Shown in pieces: positions 30,699 to 33,895 of a stretch of DNA of 33,895 bases. Position 1 is the first letter of the stretch. Every line of letters begins with the position of its first letter. Both the position numbers and the translations under genes were made by a program. Under the pieces are notes generated by a model. It ran no database searches, had not been told where the DNA came from, and saw only the letters and a program-made list of their open reading frames with translations. Source of the stretch: Kordia sp045105435 (GTDB lineage Bacteria; Bacteroidota; Bacteroidia; Flavobacteriales; Flavobacteriaceae). The DNA lies in the NCBI RefSeq assembly GCF_045105435.1, contig NZ_JBGCDL010000183.1:1-33895 (forward strand), in the 5' to 3' direction.

Positions 30699-30869
30699 AT
30701 GTTAAAGAAACTCTTGAATCTAACTGGCGTTGATGCACTTACGAAAGTGCAGCAAGTACGAGCCAATGGAGGAAAAGAATCCTCCGTAACCTCTTCTTTT
30801 ATGTGTTACTGCAACAGTGTTTTTATTGGAGATAAAAATTCAGTAAAAGATTGCTGGAAAGCTTGTTAA
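30699..30869 (+). CDS. Small peptide with double-glycine leader and four-cysteine core (bacteriocin/RiPP-like precursor)
   Basis: A 56-residue reading frame, ATG 30699 to TAA 30869, between the rny terminator and its own terminator (30892-30929). Residues 1-25 (MLKKLLNLTG, then VDALTKVQQVRANGG) look like a double-glycine leader: amphipathic, ending in GG (24-25), as processed by C39-peptidase ABC exporters. Residues 26-56 begin KESSVTSS, and hold Cys36 and Cys38 (CYC), and Cys52 and Cys56 (CWKAC). The four cysteines and the Ser/Thr-rich front could form disulfides, or lanthionine/thioether bonds. No exporter, radical-SAM, LanM-type or immunity gene is visible in the window. Peptide length and layout fit class II bacteriocin/RiPP precursors of Bacteroidetes; function is inferred only. 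Confidence 0.65.
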   Translation: MLKKLLNLTGVDALTKVQQVRANGGKESSVTSSFMCYCNSVFIGDKNSVKDCWKAC

Positions 30870-30891
30870 ATCAGTAATACTGAAAAAGATG

Positions 30892-30929
30892 AAAAGCAGA
30901 AAACTTATATAAAGGTTTCTGCTTTTTTT
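30892..30929 (+). terminator. Intrinsic terminator after the small peptide gene
   Basis: AAAAGCAGAAA (30892-30902) pairs with TTTCTGCTTTT (30916-30926) and is followed by further Ts to 30929. It overlaps the last codon of the convergent xerD. The strong terminator 23 nt after the stop codon supports the small gene being expressed as its own transcript. Confidence 0.8.
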
Positions 30930-31824
30930 ATGTTCGTGGATGAAATTTTTCCATAATTGCGGCCAAATGTTTTCGGTCTACGTGCATGTAAATTTCAGTT
31001 GTGGTAATACTTTCATGTCCCAACATTAATTGTATGGCACGCAAATCGGCTCCGTTTTCTAGTAAATGTGTAGCAAACGAATGGCGAAATGTATGCGGAG
31101 ATACATTCTTTTTTAATCCAATTTTCTCAACCAAACGTTTTATAATCGTAAAAATCATGACGCGTGTTAATTGTTTTCCGCGTCTATTCAAAAATACGGT
31201 ATCGCTAAATTCAGGCACTTCTTTGACAAAAGGACGTGATTCTTTTACATATATATTGATGTGTTTTTTTGTGATAGGACCAATAGGTACAAAACGTTGT
31301 TTGTCACCTTTTCCGGTTACTCTTATAAAACCTTCATCAAAAAATAGATCGGATAACTTTAAATTGACCAATTCGCTTACGCGCAATCCGCAACCGTATA
31401 AAGTTTCAATAATTGCTTTATTTCGATGTCCTTCTGCGGAACTTAAATCAATGGCAGAAATCAGTTTTTCAATATCTTCAAGTGCTAATGTATCGGGTAA
31501 TTTTCTACCTATTTTTGGTGCTTCAATCATTTCGGTCGGATTGTCTTTTCGATATTCTTCAAACACTAAATAATTAAAGAAACTTTTCAACCCAGAAATA
31601 ATGCGTGTTTGCGATCGGGCATTGAGTACTTTCGCAATCTCATAAATAAATTGTTGCACCGTATCTTCATCGATAGATAATGGTGAATGATTGATTTCAT
31701 TATGCTCAATAAATCGAATAAGTTTTTCAATATCGTGCGAATAATTCACAATAGTATTACCAGACAAACCGCGTTCAATCTTTAAATAATGTTTAAAATC
31801 TTTTAGCGTATGAGTCCATTTCAT
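30928..31824 (-). CDS. xerD: Site-specific tyrosine recombinase XerD
   Basis: 298 residues, the usual XerC/D length. The SAM-like N-terminal domain (1-105) is followed by the catalytic domain with Arg148 (GCGLRVSEL), Lys172 (GKGDKQR), His244 and Arg247 (HTFRHSFATHLLENGAD), His270 (LGHESI) and the nucleophile Tyr279 (TEIYMHV). Xer recombinases resolve chromosome dimers at dif. In Flavobacteriia a single XerD-type gene next to aroQ is usual; here two beta-barrel genes separate them. XerD rather than XerC is chosen by that synteny and overall similarity, not by a decisive motif. Confidence 0.9.
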   Translation of the reverse strand: MKWTHTLKDFKHYLKIERGLSGNTIVNYSHDIEKLIRFIEHNEINHSPLSIDEDTVQQFIYEIAKVLNARSQTRIISGLKSFFNYLVFEEYRKDNPTEMIEAPKIGRKLPDTLALEDIEKLISAIDLSSAEGHRNKAIIETLYGCGLRVSELVNLKLSDLFFDEGFIRVTGKGDKQRFVPIGPITKKHINIYVKESRPFVKEVPEFSDTVFLNRRGKQLTRVMIFTIIKRLVEKIGLKKNVSPHTFRHSFATHLLENGADLRAIQLMLGHESITTTEIYMHVDRKHLAAIMEKFHPRT

Positions 31825-31993
31825 AGAAAAAAACGTGTTTGTTTGGGAATTTTAGTTAAAAAAAAACAATTGAATATCAGTATGTTAAAAAAAATAAGAA
31901 TACTTATCAATGTTAATAATTAGTTAACAAATGTAAGATAATATACAAAAAGTGTTTTTTTTGTACTCGAATTAATTAAAAAACTATTTTAAA

Positions 31994-32524
31994 ATGAAAA
32001 AAATTATTTTAGCAGCTGTTGCTGTTTTCGGATTCGCATTTACTGCAAACGCACAAGACGATGACAAAGCTACAGGACAAACAGCAAAAGGAAAGTGGTT
32101 AATCGAGGCTAATACAGGTAACGCTGTTTTAGGAACAACTGGTATCTACTTTACATCTGTTGATGGAGAATCTACTTTCAACATCGGTTTAGATGGAGGT
32201 TATTTTGTAATGGACGATTTAGCTATTAAAGCTGGTCTTGGTTACGGATCTGACTCTGCGGCAGACACAAACATTTTCTCGTACCGTTTAGGAGCTAAAT
32301 ATTATGTAAAAAGCATGATTCCTATTTCGTTAGATTTAACAGGATCTTCTATTAAAGATGCTCAAGAAAACCCAATGTGGTTAGGAATTGGAGCTGGTTA
32401 CGCTTGGTTTATTGGAAACAATGTTTCTATTGAGCCAGGACTTCGTTACAACGTTTCTTTAAACGAAGACTTTACAGATGAAGGAGTTTTACAATTCAAT
32501 GTTGGATTTGCATTACACTTCTAA
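31994..32524 (+). CDS. Outer-membrane beta-barrel protein (OmpW/OmpX-like)
   Basis: 176 residues. MKKIILAAVAVFGFAFTANAQ is a signal peptide with cleavage after ANA. The mature protein has alternating strands (TFNIGLDGGYFVMDDLAIKA, YRLGAKYYVKSMIPISLDL, MWLGIGAGYAWFIGNNVSIE) ending LQFNVGFALHF with the C-terminal Phe of OM barrels. About eight strands are likely. The mature N-terminus (DDDKATGQTAKGKWLIEANT) is hydrophilic. Small barrels of this kind are abundant in flavobacterial outer membranes; no ligand is known. A strong terminator follows (32547-32577). Confidence 0.85.
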   Translation: MKKIILAAVAVFGFAFTANAQDDDKATGQTAKGKWLIEANTGNAVLGTTGIYFTSVDGESTFNIGLDGGYFVMDDLAIKAGLGYGSDSAADTNIFSYRLGAKYYVKSMIPISLDLTGSSIKDAQENPMWLGIGAGYAWFIGNNVSIEPGLRYNVSLNEDFTDEGVLQFNVGFALHF

Positions 32525-32546
32525 AAAAAGCACAAAACATTATGCC

Positions 32547-32577
32547 AAAAAGAGGAAGCAATGCTTCCTCTTTTTTT
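32547..32577 (+). terminator. Strong intrinsic terminator
   Basis: AAAAAGAGGAAG (32547-32558) pairs with CTTCCTCTTTTT (32564-32575) around CAATG, followed by a T-run to 32577. Confidence 0.9.
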
Positions 32578-32653
32578 GTTCTAAAACTGATTAAGATACC
32601 AAATATTTAATACATTCGTAGATACATTAACAATCAGTAAAACGAATTAGTAT

Positions 32654-33259
32654 ATGAAAAAAGTTACTATTCTTTTCGTATTATTATGCTTTGGACTTAC
32701 TGCCAATGCACAAAATTTCTCTTTTGGTTTTAAAGGAGGTTATAATTTAGCAGGCATACAAGGAGATGATTCTAATGGATTTCAAATGCGTCATGGATTT
32801 CATTTAGGAGTTGTGTCTGAGTTTGAATTGACCAATACATTTTCAATACAACCAGAAATAATATATTCACAACAAGGAGCAAATAATAATGCTGTTTTTG
32901 TATTCAATGAATTTCCTCTTATAGAAGGTGAATTGGAGTCTGATTACAATTTTATAAACCTTCCAATTATGGCGAAGTATTATATTCTTAAAGGATTTAG
33001 TATTGAGTTAGGTCCGCAAGTTGGGTTTTTACTTTCTGCAGCGCAAAAAAATGAAAGTCAAATTGTAGACGTAAAAGATCGGATAAAAAGCATAGATTTT
33101 GGTGTCAATTTTGGTCTAGGCTACAAACTTTCTAATGGTTTAAACTTTGGAGTACGTTATAATGCTGGACTTACTAATATTAATGATATTAGTGGATTGC
33201 CTAATAAAAATAGATACGGTGTACTACAGTTCTCAATTGGCTATTTTTTACGAAAATAG
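32654..33259 (+). CDS. Outer-membrane beta-barrel family protein (porin-like)
   Basis: 201 residues. MKKVTILFVLLCFGLTANAQ is a signal peptide. NFSFGFKGGYNLAGIQGDDS, then FQMRHGFHLGVVSEFELTN and FSIQPEIIYSQQG match the Bacteroidetes outer-membrane beta-barrel family (OMP_b-brl_2). FINLPIMAKYYILKGFSIEL and FGVNFGLGYKLSNGLNFGVR are further strands, and LQFSIGYFLRK ends the barrel. Ligand and role unknown. It follows the first barrel gene but has its own terminators on both sides, so the two are separate units despite being neighbours. Confidence 0.88.
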   Translation: MKKVTILFVLLCFGLTANAQNFSFGFKGGYNLAGIQGDDSNGFQMRHGFHLGVVSEFELTNTFSIQPEIIYSQQGANNNAVFVFNEFPLIEGELESDYNFINLPIMAKYYILKGFSIELGPQVGFLLSAAQKNESQIVDVKDRIKSIDFGVNFGLGYKLSNGLNFGVRYNAGLTNINDISGLPNKNRYGVLQFSIGYFLRK

Positions 33260-33280
33260 ATAACTCAAAAATAAATCATT

Positions 33281-33307
33281 AAAAGGAAGCCTAGTGCTTC
33301 TTTTTTT
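33281..33307 (+). terminator. Intrinsic terminator after the second barrel gene
   Basis: AAAAGGAAGC (33281-33290) pairs with GCTTCTTTTT (33296-33305) around CTAGT, with one G-U pair and a T7 tract. Confidence 0.75.
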
Positions 33308-33344
33308 ATGCATTGAAATTCGTATTTTTACCAAAACAATTCCT

Positions 33345-33761
33345 ATGAATATTATTATTGTCAATGGACCTAACTTAAATCTGCTCGGAAAACGCGAACC
33401 CGAAATCTACGGAAGTGCTACGTTTGAAGATTATTTTAAAACACTACAAACGCAGTTTTCAACAGTAAATTTAAGCTACTATCAATCGAATGTTGAAGGC
33501 GAATTGATCAATAAACTACAAGAAATCGGTTTTGAATTCGATGGTATTATTTTAAACGCAGGTGCGTATACACATACTTCTATCGGGATTGGTGATGCTA
33601 TCAAAGCCATTTCGACACCTGTCGTAGAAGTCCATATTTCCAACACATTTGGCAGAGAAGCATTCAGGCATCAATCGTATATCTCACCCAATGCAAAAGG
33701 TGTTATTTTAGGTTTTGGAATGCAAAGTTATCAATTGGCAATTCAGAGTTTTTTATCTTAA
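33345..33761 (+). CDS. aroQ: 3-dehydroquinate dehydratase type II
   Basis: 138 residues from the ATG at 33345; the longer frame from 33294 runs through the terminator and is not homologous. Type II enzymes (shikimate pathway) convert 3-dehydroquinate to 3-dehydroshikimate. IIIVNGPNLNLLGKREPEIYG (3-23) has the conserved NGPNLNLLG and the active-site Arg and Tyr; YYQSNVEGELI, ILNAGAYTHTSI and VEVHISNTFGRE are the other signatures, with Glu and His of the latter near the catalytic site. A near-consensus -7 box (TATTTTTA, 33323-33330) lies just upstream. Confidence 0.95.
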   Translation: MNIIIVNGPNLNLLGKREPEIYGSATFEDYFKTLQTQFSTVNLSYYQSNVEGELINKLQEIGFEFDGIILNAGAYTHTSIGIGDAIKAISTPVVEVHISNTFGREAFRHQSYISPNAKGVILGFGMQSYQLAIQSFLS

Positions 33762-33848
33762 ATAAAATACGCTATGTTCATTCTTCAATACTTTGAAAGT
33801 CTTTGTTAGTGAATTCTATCAGACCAAAAAATAAATAGAAAATTACAG

Positions 33849-33895
33849 ATGAAAAAAGCATACTTTAATTGGAGTACAGGAAAAGACTCTTCACT
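33849..33895 (+). CDS. PP-loop ATP-pyrophosphatase family protein, N-terminus only
   Basis: Only 15 residues and part of a codon are in the window: MKKAYFNWSTGKDSS. The STGKDSS segment is the PP-loop (SGGxDS type) of adenine-nucleotide alpha-hydrolases, and FNWSTGKDS matches the diphthine-ammonia-ligase-like (Dph6/MJ0570) subgroup. The rest is outside the window, so the exact function cannot be given. Confidence 0.7.
   Translation, partial: MKKAYFNWSTGKDSS

Noticed and set aside
1..33895. tRNA, rRNA or tmRNA genes
   Set aside because: No cloverleaf-like GGTTCGAnTCC T-arm or rRNA core sequence was noticed when reading either strand; a tRNAscan run would be decisive.

Overview
The window is AT-rich, with sparse Shine-Dalgarno signals and several promoters of the Bacteroidetes type (-7 box TAnnTTTG). 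Its gene content is typical of Flavobacteriia: a SusC-like TonB receptor, ZapA - 6S RNA - RNase Y, a ruvX-def-DUF5606 run, M23 and XerD orthologues, and secreted proteins ending their signals in NAQ. I infer a marine Flavobacteriaceae chromosome. The proteins look most like Kordia, but that genus call is from memory and untested.

Layout. 1-5173: an LPS/surface-glycan assembly block with the end of a polysaccharide deacetylase, two GT2 glycosyltransferases in divergent orientation, a methyltransferase overlapping a GT9 heptosyltransferase-like gene, and a WaaP/Kdo-kinase-like gene. 5174-5637: a repeat-filled convergent intergenic region. 5638-9203 (minus): dapD with a structured leader, an acyltransferase-3 membrane protein and two poorly known membrane proteins. 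9417-10968 (plus): ruvX, def and a DUF5606 gene. 11045-13333: a secreted protein, a DinB-like protein, and a small scar consisting of a broken membrane-protein gene, the tail of an IS4-type transposase and an orphan fragment. 13422-17983 (plus): ECF sigma factor with a DUF6768 gene, ornithine aminotransferase with a DUF5362 gene, an Smr protein, and two tandem paralogous exported proteins. 17987-22492: a lipoprotein, a cysteine desulfurase, and a GT-C glycosyltransferase with a MORN tail overlapping a DPM1-like GT2. 22779-27732 (minus): an exported protein, a TonB-dependent receptor and an M23 peptidase. 27917-30551 (plus): coiled-coil protein, zapA, 6S RNA and rny. 30699-33895: a 56-residue double-glycine, four-cysteine peptide gene, xerD (minus), two outer-membrane beta-barrel genes, aroQ and the start of a PP-loop ATPase.

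The most notable items are: (1) the short peptide gene at 30699-30869, which looks like a bacteriocin/RiPP precursor with no maturation genes in view; (2) at least three families of intergenic structured repeats whose stems change by compensating substitutions between copies, which suggests that structure is or was under selection; (3) arrays of ~17-nt mini-hairpin units that begin exactly at stop codons of three genes and are always in the transcribed sense; (4) the MORN-tailed glycosyltransferase. No tRNA, rRNA or CRISPR array was seen.
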